NCBI GenBank assembly: GCA_035559775.1
Contig: DATMAU010000064.1
Coordinates: 1-64,000 of the forward strand
Source of the DNA: AG1 sp035559775
Lineage (GTDB): Archaea; Thermoproteota; Thermoprotei_A; Sulfolobales; AG1
Reading direction: 5' to 3'
DNA: 64,000 bases
Of the stretch, positions 54,327-63,827 are shown in pieces (positions within the stretch are counted from its first letter, which is position 1; each line of letters opens with the position of its first letter). The notes below the pieces were generated by a model. The model did not search any database and had not been told where the DNA came from. It saw only the letters and a list, made by a program, of their open reading frames with translations. The position numbers were made by a program, and so were the translations under genes.

Positions 54327-54761
54327 ATGGGTATTAGATGGAAGGGGTTCGGTGAGTGGAACAAGTGTGGTGAGTGCTGGTCTAGCTTTGAGAGAGGTAT
54401 CCAGCATAGCAACTCACTCTCATGCTATAAAGTCGGGATCCCGGTATCATCGCTAAAGATCCCATTGAAAGACTTGCTAGTAATGCTGAGAGAAATGCGT
54501 ATGGTGGTTAAATACTCGATATTCAGTCCACCATTATCCCTAGCATCTTCAGGGATCGTGATCGTTTACTTCTCCTCAAGGGATGATATGGAGAGATTTA
54601 TAAAAATGATCTCGCCCCTCGTTAAGAAACCTTCGTTGAGAGAAAGGCTATTCTATAGCCTGTTCGTTAATGCTGAATGGAAAGGGAGTGTTAGCTATAG
54701 GAGAGGATGTCCTGAATATGACAGGAAGTTCGGCGACTGGAGAAAATGGCCCGAGCCATAG
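54327..54761 (+). CDS. Hypothetical protein
   Basis: 144 aa from ATG 54327. Contains three Cys near the N-terminus (WNKCGECWSSFERG, LSCYK), a hydrophobic strand (SSGIVIVYFSS) followed by a DDMERFIKMISPLV helix, and an aromatic basic end (EYDRKFGDWRKWPEP). An AAGGTAAAG precedes the ATG and an AGCTATATATAG some 50 nt upstream could be a TATA box. No family recognised. Confidence 0.5.
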   Translation: MGIRWKGFGEWNKCGECWSSFERGIQHSNSLSCYKVGIPVSSLKIPLKDLLVMLREMRMVVKYSIFSPPLSLASSGIVIVYFSSRDDMERFIKMISPLVKKPSLRERLFYSLFVNAEWKGSVSYRRGCPEYDRKFGDWRKWPEP

Positions 54762-54792
54762 ATCCTACTGAGCTTGCTTACCTCTAAACTGT

Positions 54793-55737
54793 CTAACCTA
54801 TAATCACACGGGCACCCGGGGCTGGAGTAGCGCTCACAATTGTAGCTTTATAGCCTCTCTTAGCATAGATCTCGGTTAACATGTTTCCAAGCTCTCTATG
54901 GATCTCTCTATCCGCTAGGATCAATATGCTTGGTCCGGCACCGCTTACAACAGCCCCATAGGCTCCCGCCTTTAGGGCGTTGCTCTTCACTTCAGAGTAT
55001 AGGGGTATGAGCCCTGCCTTCTCCCTAGCAGGCTCTATTATCCTATCATTCATTCCTTCGCCTGCTAGTCTTGGATTGTTGGTAACTATCCCTAGGATCA
55101 GTTTTGCCAAGCTAGAGGAGTTGGCTATATAGTCCGTAAGGCTCACCTGCCTCGGGAGCACGGATCTAGCATGACCCGTCTTCTTAGGAGGTACCTGGAT
55201 CTCCGGGATTGCTAGGAGGAAACTGAAACCCTCACCACCAGGTATCCTGCTAGCCCTAACACTCTCTCCAGGGCTTACCAGAACAAATCCTCCGAGGAGA
55301 CTTGCAGAGACATTATCATAGTGCGGCTCCCCCGAGACTTTCCTCTCACCCTCCCCTGCTATGTATACCAGCTCGCTATCACTGAAAACACCCCCCAGGA
55401 TCTCGTTCACAGCCTTAGCAGCAGCCGCTGAAGAAGCACCACTACTCCCAAGACCCCTGCCTGGAGGCACCCCCTTACTAAGCGTTACCTCGAGCTGGAG
55501 CTTCTCCCCAGCTATTGCTAAGGCCTTCTCTATGGGTGCAAGCACTGCGTTATCCTCCCCCGCTGGCACTTGGGAGCCGTATTTACCACCAACACTCAGG
55601 CTGATCTTGCTCAGACCCTCACCAACAATCCTAACCTCTAGTTCATCGTAGAACGCGTCAAGAGCCACTGCGAGTACATCGAACCCAGGCCCCAGGTTGG
55701 CTGATGACATATATGCCCTCACAAGAGCCCTCCTCAT
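54793..55737 (-). CDS. thrB: Homoserine kinase (GHMP kinase family)
   Basis: 314 aa from ATG 55737, SD GGTGAG. SSANLGPGFDVLAVALDAF at the N-terminus, the ATP loop GVPPGRGLGSSGASSAAAAKAV near residue 90, and the C-terminal GAVVSGAGPSILIL are characteristic. Phosphorylates homoserine for threonine synthesis. Alone in its direction; ilvE starts 130 bp away on the other strand. Confidence 0.9.
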   Translation of the reverse strand: MRRALVRAYMSSANLGPGFDVLAVALDAFYDELEVRIVGEGLSKISLSVGGKYGSQVPAGEDNAVLAPIEKALAIAGEKLQLEVTLSKGVPPGRGLGSSGASSAAAAKAVNEILGGVFSDSELVYIAGEGERKVSGEPHYDNVSASLLGGFVLVSPGESVRASRIPGGEGFSFLLAIPEIQVPPKKTGHARSVLPRQVSLTDYIANSSSLAKLILGIVTNNPRLAGEGMNDRIIEPAREKAGLIPLYSEVKSNALKAGAYGAVVSGAGPSILILADREIHRELGNMLTEIYAKRGYKATIVSATPAPGARVIIG

Positions 55738-55867
55738 AGGCTCACCCGCTAGATATACTCCTTAAGCTGATAAGGTCTTTACGCTTCTAGCCAGAGCCTG
55801 GCAATTCTATAAGGACTATAGGCGTAAACCTTATAAGGCGCTCAGCATCACTACCACACGATCAAAA

Positions 55868-56785
55868 ATGTCCATGTGCTCGAGGACTAAATACATATGG
55901 ATGGACGGCGATCTTGTTGAATGTAGCAAGGCATATGTCCATGTAATGACACACGCGCTCCACTACGGAACAGCAGTGTTCGAGGGGATTAGGGGCTATT
56001 GGGATGGTAATAATCTCTATATATTCAGGCTCAGGGATCACATGATAAGAATGATCAACTCAGCCAAGATAGTGGGGCTTAGACTGGGATACGGGCTTGA
56101 AGAACTGATCGACGCTACGGTAAAGACTGTAAGGGTTAACGAGTTCCAGGAAAACATATATATAAGACCAATAGCCTTCGCCGGTGAGGGGAGCATCTCG
56201 CTAGATATATCCAAAGTACCCACTAGAGTATCCATAGCAGCCATCCCCTTCGGACATTACCTCAAACCAAAGGGAGTTAAGGTGAAGGTTGTGAGCTGGA
56301 GAAGGGTTCCGGGCTTCTCAATGCCTGTTATGGCCAAAGCATCCGGGATCTATCTCAACTCGGTCATAGCACTCTCAGAGGCAATATCCTCAGGCTATGA
56401 CGAGGCTATACTGCTTGACTGGAGGGGCTATATAGCAGAAGGATCCGGGGAGAATCTATTCATAGTCAGGAGGGGCGTTATATACACACCACCTGTATAT
56501 GCATCTATACTTGAGGGGATTACAAGGGACACAGTGTTCAGGATCGCAGACGACCTAGGCTATAAGGTTGAGGAGAGAGACATAACGAGGGAGGAGCTCT
56601 ACGTAGCAGACGAGATCTTCATGGTAGGCACCGCAGCTGAAGTTACACCGGTGATCGAGGTGGATGGAAAGGCAATAGGATCAGGATCCCCAGGACCTGT
56701 GACGCAAAAGATCTCTAACTACTACAGGGAAATAGTGCTCAACAAGAACCCGAAGTATAGGGAGTGGATCACACCAGTATATTAG
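55868..56785 (+). CDS. ilvE: Branched-chain amino acid aminotransferase
   Basis: 305 aa. WMDGDLVECSKAYVHVMTHALHYGTAVFEGIRGY opens the class IV fold; the PLP lysine is in MPVMAKASGIYLNS, the phosphate-binding part in EGSGENLFIV and LEGITRDTVFRIADDLGY, and MVGTAAEVTPVIEVDG near the end. Final transamination for Leu, Ile and Val. TATA-like CTTATAAGG about 30 nt upstream. Confidence 0.92.
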   Translation: MSMCSRTKYIWMDGDLVECSKAYVHVMTHALHYGTAVFEGIRGYWDGNNLYIFRLRDHMIRMINSAKIVGLRLGYGLEELIDATVKTVRVNEFQENIYIRPIAFAGEGSISLDISKVPTRVSIAAIPFGHYLKPKGVKVKVVSWRRVPGFSMPVMAKASGIYLNSVIALSEAISSGYDEAILLDWRGYIAEGSGENLFIVRRGVIYTPPVYASILEGITRDTVFRIADDLGYKVEERDITREELYVADEIFMVGTAAEVTPVIEVDGKAIGSGSPGPVTQKISNYYREIVLNKNPKYREWITPVY

Positions 56786-57076
56786 CAAACCAGACGCGAA
56801 CCAAGCATGGATCCATATTAGATTGCCAGCCCTCTTCCACAGTTCCGAAAGATCTTGAGTGCTAAACATAGTCAAGTTTAATGAAATCTAGGACTGTTCA
56901 CGGAGTCAAAGATCCTCAAAAACCTATAACCCTACGATCTCAGAAGACTATTCGACCAACCCGGCTCATTATAATCTTAATCTTTCTCCAGATATACTTC
57001 GGATCTGTTGGAGGCTATTCATGGTATTTAGGCTGGTAACAGAAACCTATAATTGAGTATACTCGGTGAATCTCGA

Positions 57077-57931
57077 TTGCTCGATCCTCTGGTTCTATAT
57101 GCTGTAGGAACCAGCGTTGGCGTTTTCTTCGGTATGCATGATGTCGTGATCAGGGGTTCTCGCTCTAACATGGATTCCCGCCATATGTTGCTCGCATCCC
57201 TCCTCTCAGGCTATCCTGTTGTGTTTCTCTTTTCCCTGGTTTTCTGGGGTTTCAGTGCGATTAGCATCGAATCTATTATACTATACATAATAGCTGGGCT
57301 GGTGAACTTCAACGTTGGGAGAGCCTCGCTATATGTGGCTATAAGGAGCATAGGTGCTAGCGGGGCGAGCATAATGCTCACCCTAAGCATAGTGATCGGT
57401 ATAGCTCTCGGTCTCGGCGTCGGGGAAAGGATATCCCCAACCCAGGCACTGGGGGCTGTTTTGATACTTATAGCAGCTATCATGGTGGCGTGGAGGGGAG
57501 AGATCAAAAGAGACCCCAGGGGGATAGCTGCCGGGCTTGTAGCGTCTTTTGGACTGGCGCTAGCGATCTTTCTAAGCAGGCTTGGAAATATAAATGGTGG
57601 AGACCCGTTCGCAGGAGCCTTGATAGCATATACCTCTAGCATAGCTTTCGAGGCATTCCTACTGAGAAACACGGAGATCCGGAGCGTTTTTAGCAAAAAC
57701 AACGCAGCAGTATACCTAGCAGGGGTTCTGGCATCCCTGGGACAGGTGGCGAGATATGTAGCGTTAGTCCAGTTAGGAGCAAGCATAGTTACTCCTCTAC
57801 AGAACATAAGACCTGTTGTCGCAACAACACTAACAAGGGTTTTCTATAGCAGGACAGCCGAGAACCCTGGGCTTAGAGGCTATACAGCAGCACTCATAGC
57901 GTTCACAGGAGTCCTCTTAATGGCTATATAG
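57077..57931 (+). CDS. EamA/DMT family transporter
   Basis: 284 aa from TTG 57077, which follows GGTGAATC at normal spacing; TTG 57053 would add eight residues. About ten hydrophobic helices in two similar halves, each ending in a stretch such as ISPTQALGAVLILIAAIMVAWRG and GYTAALIAFTGVLLMAI, as in drug/metabolite transporters. Substrate unknown. Confidence 0.78.
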   Translation: MLDPLVLYAVGTSVGVFFGMHDVVIRGSRSNMDSRHMLLASLLSGYPVVFLFSLVFWGFSAISIESIILYIIAGLVNFNVGRASLYVAIRSIGASGASIMLTLSIVIGIALGLGVGERISPTQALGAVLILIAAIMVAWRGEIKRDPRGIAAGLVASFGLALAIFLSRLGNINGGDPFAGALIAYTSSIAFEAFLLRNTEIRSVFSKNNAAVYLAGVLASLGQVARYVALVQLGASIVTPLQNIRPVVATTLTRVFYSRTAENPGLRGYTAALIAFTGVLLMAI

Positions 57932-57965
57932 ATAAACAATGATTGGAAAAATAGCCGGTAGAGAT

Positions 57966-59351
57966 CTACTTTCTAGCTAGTGCTGAGAACTCTATGAGGG
58001 TTAGGGCGACGTGTTTCATCCCGTTAACGAAATCCCTGATCCTTATATTCTCATTCGGTGCATGGGCTTTTGAGCCATAATACCCTACACCAGCCCCACT
58101 CATTGGGGTTCCAGCTATGTTGGTAAAGTAATACATGGGCCCCGAACCCCCGGATAGTGGTGATATAGATGGCTCTTTTCCATAGGCTTTTACGGCTGCA
58201 TTGATCGTTGCTCTCACTATAGCCTCTCCAGGCTTTGTATACCCAGATCTATACATGCTGTGCACAACGATCTGGGCGTCTTCGAAACCGTTCTCCCTCA
58301 AGTATTTCTTGAGATTACTGAGGATCTTCTCTGGATCCTGGCCTGGGACTGGTCTTATATCGATCTTAGCCCCAGCTATCGAAGGCACTATCGTTTTGGA
58401 GCCCTTACCAGTATAGCCTGAATAGAGGCCTGAGACGTTTAGCGAAGGTTCTAGGTGGAGCTTCCTGAGAGCCTCGTAACCACTCACACCTCCGACGAAG
58501 CTCTTAAGCCCTAGATCTTTCATCATCTCCTCAAGCTCTGCTAAATCCATTTTCCTCACAAGCTCCTCACCGATTCTCACGAACTCGGGATCTATGTCTT
58601 CATAGAAGCCTGGAACATAGATCCTGCCATGCTCATCCTTGAGTAGGGAGAGCAATCTAACCATTCTCCAAACGGGGTTGGGGATCAGAGGGGCGTTACC
58701 GCTGTGAACATCTCTTGAAGCCCCTTTGAGGATAATCTCTATGTATAACATGCCTTTGAAGCCTAGGCTTATGCCAAGCCTATCATCTCTTCTAATATAC
58801 CCTGTCTCCCATATCCCGCCATCAGATCTGATCCACTCTCTATTATCCTGGATAACCTTCTCAAGAGTCGGAGATCCAATCTCCTCCTCACCCTCTATAA
58901 AGAACTTGATCTTGAGATCGAGATGATCAATGATATCAATGATCGCGTCGATCGCGCCTATCCTAGCAGCAATATTGCCCTTGTTATCAGCAACACCCCT
59001 CGCGAATAGATAATCCCCCCTCCTAGACAGCTTAAAAGGATCGCTCTCCCAGAGCTCAACAGGGTCTGGCGGTTGGACGTCGTAGTGGTTATATATTAGC
59101 ACGCTCTTAGAGCCCGAACCAATCTCGGCTAAAACCGCGGGATACCCACCCCCACTCTTAATCTGGGTCTTGAAACCCCTCTCCCTGAGGATTGATGCAA
59201 GATAATCTGCACACCTAGCCATATCATCTCCTCCCCAGGCAGCCACGGTTCTATACTCGACAAGGCTTCCAAGAAGATCGATATATCTGTTATAGTTATC
59301 CTCAATATATCGAACAGCCTTTCTAGAGATCTCATCATAGTTCGAGCTCAA
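57966..59351 (-). CDS. M20 family metallopeptidase (dipeptidase/deacylase)
   Basis: 461 aa from TTG 59351, directly behind GGTGATC; the frame extends 15 codons upstream without family similarity. The Zn ligands are in YNHYDVQPPDP, ARGVADNKGN, EGEEEIGS and GSKAHAPNENI; the dimerisation domain starts near GASRDVHSGNAP. Likely hydrolyses dipeptides or N-acyl amino acids in the cytoplasm. Converges with the EamA gene. Confidence 0.88.
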   Translation of the reverse strand: MSSNYDEISRKAVRYIEDNYNRYIDLLGSLVEYRTVAAWGGDDMARCADYLASILRERGFKTQIKSGGGYPAVLAEIGSGSKSVLIYNHYDVQPPDPVELWESDPFKLSRRGDYLFARGVADNKGNIAARIGAIDAIIDIIDHLDLKIKFFIEGEEEIGSPTLEKVIQDNREWIRSDGGIWETGYIRRDDRLGISLGFKGMLYIEIILKGASRDVHSGNAPLIPNPVWRMVRLLSLLKDEHGRIYVPGFYEDIDPEFVRIGEELVRKMDLAELEEMMKDLGLKSFVGGVSGYEALRKLHLEPSLNVSGLYSGYTGKGSKTIVPSIAGAKIDIRPVPGQDPEKILSNLKKYLRENGFEDAQIVVHSMYRSGYTKPGEAIVRATINAAVKAYGKEPSISPLSGGSGPMYYFTNIAGTPMSGAGVGYYGSKAHAPNENIRIRDFVNGMKHVALTLIEFSALARK

Positions 59352-59680
59352 CAAGATCACCAACCGGTAGTTAGCAGAAAAATATAAAAATACCACAGTA
59401 AATATCTAGCGGATTTCGATCACACCATTCATTGCTAAAGCGTCCTAAATGTTCAAAACCATGAGATCATTATGGTCTTATCAAAGACCATTATCTAAGC
59501 GCCTCATCGGTTTCGCTATATCACTCCGCCTCTAATGGTTATGCAATATTATAAAGGTGGCTTCTCTTGCCACCTATAATAGCTAAGAAGCCTCGAATAT
59601 CTATTTTAATAGGCAGATCATGTTGCTCATGATCATCCTATATAGGAGGATCCTGGATAAATGCGTGTTGGGGGTATGGA

Positions 59681-62662
59681 TTGAGCATCGATAGAGATAG
59701 GGTTAACAGGGCTTTAGCCAGGCTGCTTGGGAGGAATGGTTTTAAAGAAAAGGTCGAGATATATATGGATGGTTCTAAAAGCATAGTCCTTCTTTATAAG
59801 GGTTTCAGAATAGCTCTTGAAGGATCCTATGAAGCCCATGTTGCTGAGAAGAACGCGATAGAGAGGCTTGAGAACGGGTTTTGCGATATAGCTGTGGCTA
59901 TTTGGTATGATAAGCATGGTTTTCCTGAAGAAGCTGTGGAGAAGGAGATCGAGGAGATCTTGGAAAGATCCGTGCTAAGGGCTAGGTTCTTCATACCCGG
60001 AGGAGATGCGACATGGGATCTATCGCGCTTCTTGGAAAAGAGATCTGAGAGATCTTCGCAAGAACTACTCACACAGGGATGGCTTAAGATTAATGTATCT
60101 CTTCTAAGGGAGAGCATAGACCAGGTGATCCAATACTTAGTCTTAGAGGAGAGGGTTAGAAAAGCTGAGGAGGAGATAGAGAGGCTTGTCAACAGGCTAA
60201 TCAAAACCCTAAGCTCTGTGGATAGAGATCTAGCTATATGCAGGGAGCTCTACGGTATTTTCCATAAACTCTATGGTCTCTCCATAGGAGGGGTTAAAGA
60301 TATCAAGGAAATGATCTATGGTAAAGCAGCCCTAGCCATTCTCCTAAGCGCCATACTCTATGAGAGTGTGAGAGCTAAACACGGGCTCGAGCCTCTGAAA
60401 AGCCTGATAAGAGGGAAAGACATCTTATCAGCCCTTGGAAAAGCTTTCGACGATATTGTTAAGACAAACAACCAACCGATCTTCAATCTTGCCAGGGAGA
60501 TCATCGAAAAACTACCTATAGATGCTCAACCAATGATCAGGGATCTGATCAGCTTTGCAAGCAGCATAGCTAGCAACAAGACCCTATTGAGACGCGATTT
60601 CGCGGGCAAGATATACCATACAATAGTAGGGAGCTGGGCTGTTAGGAAGAACCTCGCAACATATTTCACAAAGATACCCTCATCATACCTGCTTGCCAGA
60701 CTAGCCCTCGCAACCCCAAACCAAGCGTGGCAGAGCCTCAGCTCTCTCGAAAACTTCAGAATAGCCGATCTAGCATGTGGCACGGGAACACTTCTCTCAG
60801 CCTCTTACGATGGTCTTCTATACCTCTACACCAGAGATCGTTTGAAAGAAGGGTTAGAAGTCGATGTTGAGAGTCTTCACAAAACTATTTTGGAGAAAAC
60901 CATCTGGGGGTTTGATTCCCTTAGATTCGCAACATATATAACAGCCACGATCCTCGCACTCCATAACCCCGAAGCTTCTCCACGGAACATAAACATCTAT
61001 ACAGCCCCGCTAGGGATAAACCCTGACGGATCTGTATCCCTAGGAAGCCTGGATCTAGTACAATGGGCTCTTGCAAACCGTCTGGGGGGCAGAGATACAG
61101 ATAGGATCTCTGCCTCGGGGAAAGGAAGAATAATAGATCTTCCAGAAAGATTCGACCTAATCATAATGAACCCTCCTTTTACGAGAGCTACTGGGAGAGG
61201 TCGCAAGCAAGGGGCAGGGCTCTTCGGCTTTATATCTGATAAGCATGCTAGAGAGAAGCTTCTCAAATCCTACAAGAGACTCAGAGAATATATAAGATAC
61301 ATGTTATCCGAGACTAGCGAGGGAAAGGCTTTCCTAGAAGAACTGGAAACCTCGCTCGATAGGGAGAGTGTGAAAACCCTCCTAGAGATTGGGCAGGCTG
61401 GTGAGGGGCTCCTCTTCCTATACATTGCTGGGGAGCTGGTAAAAGAGGGAGGTAGAATAGCCTTTGTTTTGCCTAGGAATCTCTTATCAGGGATAAGCTG
61501 GTTCCTCGCACGATCATTCCTAGCCTCTAAATTCCACCTAGAATACGTTATTGTTAGCAATGACCCCAAAGAAGGCTATGGTTTCAGCGAATCTACAGAC
61601 CTGAGCGAGTGCCTCGTAATAGCTAGGAGGGTTGATAAGCATGAGAGTGATGAGAGAACATGCATAGCAACACTGTTCAGAAAACCCAGAACAGCTTTTG
61701 AGGGGGTATGGCTGGCACATGAAATCATAGATAGATGTGGAAAAGCCGCAGAGATCGATATAACTATGGTGAGAAGCAACCCAAGTAACAATATAGAGGC
61801 TGGAAGATCTGGTGGTGTTGTATATACAATCCCAAGGCGATTACTCCTAAAGCACCTCGACAACTGGGGAAAGCTGTTAGCATTTACAAACCCGCGGCTA
61901 TCAAGCTATGTGCTAGAGCTACTAGAGGGTAGGATAAGGCTTGGAGCGAGAGGGATAAGGATCCCTGTTAAGAGGCTTGGAGAGATAGCAGTGATCGGGA
62001 TCGATAGGCATCAATTCCACAATAACTTCAAAAGAGCTGTAGAAGCACCAGGATCACTGCCAGCCCTATATGGTGGGGGAGAGGAGCTGAGAAGCAGACT
62101 ACAGATAGATCCTAACGCCTGGATTCTTCCTAGGGATGAGAATGCGAGGAGAATATTTGAGAAATTCGCAAACAATCTCCTCATCCCAGAGAGAATAAGG
62201 TTCAACACAGCCCATGTAACCTCGATCTATGTTACAAAGCCTGTACTATCAAACATGTTCTATGCTGTTAGACTCAAAACAGGCAATAATGCTAGAAGGC
62301 TTAAAGCGCTATGCCTATGGCTTAACTCCACATGGGGGATTATGAGCATCATAGCCCATAGAGAGGAGACCGAGGGAGCATGGAGCAGCCTCAAAATAAC
62401 CCACTGGAAACTCCTCCCAGTCCTGGATATCACATCTCTTCCAGAGGATAAGATCAATAAGCTCTCAAAGATCTTTGATAAGTTAAAACACGCTGAGTTA
62501 AAAAGACTACCAGAACAGTACTCCCCACCTCAGGAGGAGAGGATCGAGCTAGATACCATGGTATTAAAGGCTCTAGAGCCGAGCTTGAGGAGAAAGGAGG
62601 TAAAGGAAGTGCTTATAGAGCTTTACCGTGATCTCTTTCAATTCCATGGTGGATCGACATAA
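59681..62662 (+). CDS. N6-adenine DNA methylase, orphan, type IIG-like
   Basis: 993 aa from TTG 59681. SAM-binding motif I is in FRIADLACGTGTLLSAS (about residue 361) and the catalytic motif IV in LIIMNPPFTRA (about 497), the order of gamma-class N6 methylases. GGRIAFVLPRNLL follows. The C-terminal third (WILPRDENARRIFEKFANNLLIPERIRFNTAHV ... LKALCLWLNSTWGIMSII) resembles target-recognition parts of type IIG and BREX-type enzymes. The N-terminal 110 residues (GFRIALEGSYEAHVAEKNAIERLENGFCDIAVAIWYDK) resemble the end of a nuclease core, possibly degenerate. No restriction, BREX or DISARM partner is next to it. Modification, defence or both. Confidence 0.82.
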   Translation: MSIDRDRVNRALARLLGRNGFKEKVEIYMDGSKSIVLLYKGFRIALEGSYEAHVAEKNAIERLENGFCDIAVAIWYDKHGFPEEAVEKEIEEILERSVLRARFFIPGGDATWDLSRFLEKRSERSSQELLTQGWLKINVSLLRESIDQVIQYLVLEERVRKAEEEIERLVNRLIKTLSSVDRDLAICRELYGIFHKLYGLSIGGVKDIKEMIYGKAALAILLSAILYESVRAKHGLEPLKSLIRGKDILSALGKAFDDIVKTNNQPIFNLAREIIEKLPIDAQPMIRDLISFASSIASNKTLLRRDFAGKIYHTIVGSWAVRKNLATYFTKIPSSYLLARLALATPNQAWQSLSSLENFRIADLACGTGTLLSASYDGLLYLYTRDRLKEGLEVDVESLHKTILEKTIWGFDSLRFATYITATILALHNPEASPRNINIYTAPLGINPDGSVSLGSLDLVQWALANRLGGRDTDRISASGKGRIIDLPERFDLIIMNPPFTRATGRGRKQGAGLFGFISDKHAREKLLKSYKRLREYIRYMLSETSEGKAFLEELETSLDRESVKTLLEIGQAGEGLLFLYIAGELVKEGGRIAFVLPRNLLSGISWFLARSFLASKFHLEYVIVSNDPKEGYGFSESTDLSECLVIARRVDKHESDERTCIATLFRKPRTAFEGVWLAHEIIDRCGKAAEIDITMVRSNPSNNIEAGRSGGVVYTIPRRLLLKHLDNWGKLLAFTNPRLSSYVLELLEGRIRLGARGIRIPVKRLGEIAVIGIDRHQFHNNFKRAVEAPGSLPALYGGGEELRSRLQIDPNAWILPRDENARRIFEKFANNLLIPERIRFNTAHVTSIYVTKPVLSNMFYAVRLKTGNNARRLKALCLWLNSTWGIMSIIAHREETEGAWSSLKITHWKLLPVLDITSLPEDKINKLSKIFDKLKHAELKRLPEQYSPPQEERIELDTMVLKALEPSLRRKEVKEVLIELYRDLFQFHGGST

Positions 62663-62843
62663 TTAATATTTATTCATAAGATAGATCTTGTCTTTGATCC
62701 TTGGCTTTGATGATAGCAAAGCCCATTAACTCTAACACCTTCTGATCCTTTCTCCATGAAATTTTAAAACGATTCACAAGGGATCTTTTGTTTAATTAGT
62801 GTTATGAGAGATCGCTATACTATTTATCCCGATTCCCACCCCG

Positions 62844-63767
62844 CTAAATCGAAAGAACCCCTTCTTCGTCAAGACTTACTACTAGACTCTCTTCTCTGAG
62901 CAGCTGTCTCACACCCTCTAGATCCTTTTTTCTGTATAAGGCTATTATAATCCCTCCCCTCCCAGCACCGCTTAGCTTGACCCCTAGGGCTTTGTTTCTC
63001 CTAAGAAGCCAGATTATCTCCTCACATTTTGGGCATGAAACGTTTACTGCATATAGCAATCCTTGGTTTATATTCATCAGCTCTCCTAAGCCCTCGAAAT
63101 CCCCTCTCCTCAGCATCGCTAAGGCTTGGTTTACAAGCTCTTCCGCAGCCTTATATATGTGTTCTAAAACCTCTCTCCTCCTCTCATAGAGGTTTAGAAC
63201 ATCTTTAACCACAACCCCTGTCTCTCTATGGATCCCTGTGTTCACAACGAGTAATGAATACTCCTCGGGCCATTTGATATCTATCCTCTCAAAAACCCCG
63301 GATCTGTAGTAAAGCAGCCCCCCATAGGTTGCGAGAGTGTTGTCAATACCGCTGGGTTTTCCGTGAACAGCCTTCTCAGCCTCAAAAGCTATCCTAGACA
63401 CAATCTCTTTAGAGGGGTCTAGACCGCAGAGCCTCATGAGGGCATGGATCAGTGCTACCGAGGATGCGGCTGAAGAACCCATCCCAGAGCCCATAAATAT
63501 AGAGGAATCTATATAGGCCCTCACCCTCTTAGAACAACCCATTGAGGCGATCAGCCTAAATATAACTTCGAAACCGCTTCCAAGACCTACCCCCCCAGCC
63601 TCATCATAAACAAGACCCAGTTGTTTCGATAAAACCGTATTCCTATCACTCTCCTCAACACACACCTTCGCATAAGAGCTGACAGCCATACCAATACCTG
63701 GAGCTCCTCTCACTACAAAGTGTTCTCCGAATAGGATTATCTTCCCAGGAGCCTTAGAACAGATCAT
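62844..63767 (-). CDS. mvk: Mevalonate kinase
   Basis: 307 aa. ICSKAPGKIILFGEHFVVRGAPGIGMAV, the ATP loop FMGSGMGSSAASSVALIHAL, GKPSGIDNTLATYGGLLYY with the catalytic Asp, and VKLSGAGRGGIIIALY are the mevalonate kinase signatures. Phosphorylates mevalonate for the isoprenoid chains of archaeal lipids. Single gene; the 62663-62843 gap shows nothing. Confidence 0.92.
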   Translation of the reverse strand: MICSKAPGKIILFGEHFVVRGAPGIGMAVSSYAKVCVEESDRNTVLSKQLGLVYDEAGGVGLGSGFEVIFRLIASMGCSKRVRAYIDSSIFMGSGMGSSAASSVALIHALMRLCGLDPSKEIVSRIAFEAEKAVHGKPSGIDNTLATYGGLLYYRSGVFERIDIKWPEEYSLLVVNTGIHRETGVVVKDVLNLYERRREVLEHIYKAAEELVNQALAMLRRGDFEGLGELMNINQGLLYAVNVSCPKCEEIIWLLRRNKALGVKLSGAGRGGIIIALYRKKDLEGVRQLLREESLVVSLDEEGVLSI

Positions 63768-63827
63768 ATAGACCCCCTATAGCTATAGTTTTATACATCC
63801 CCTTACTTATTACTACTGGACACCCTT

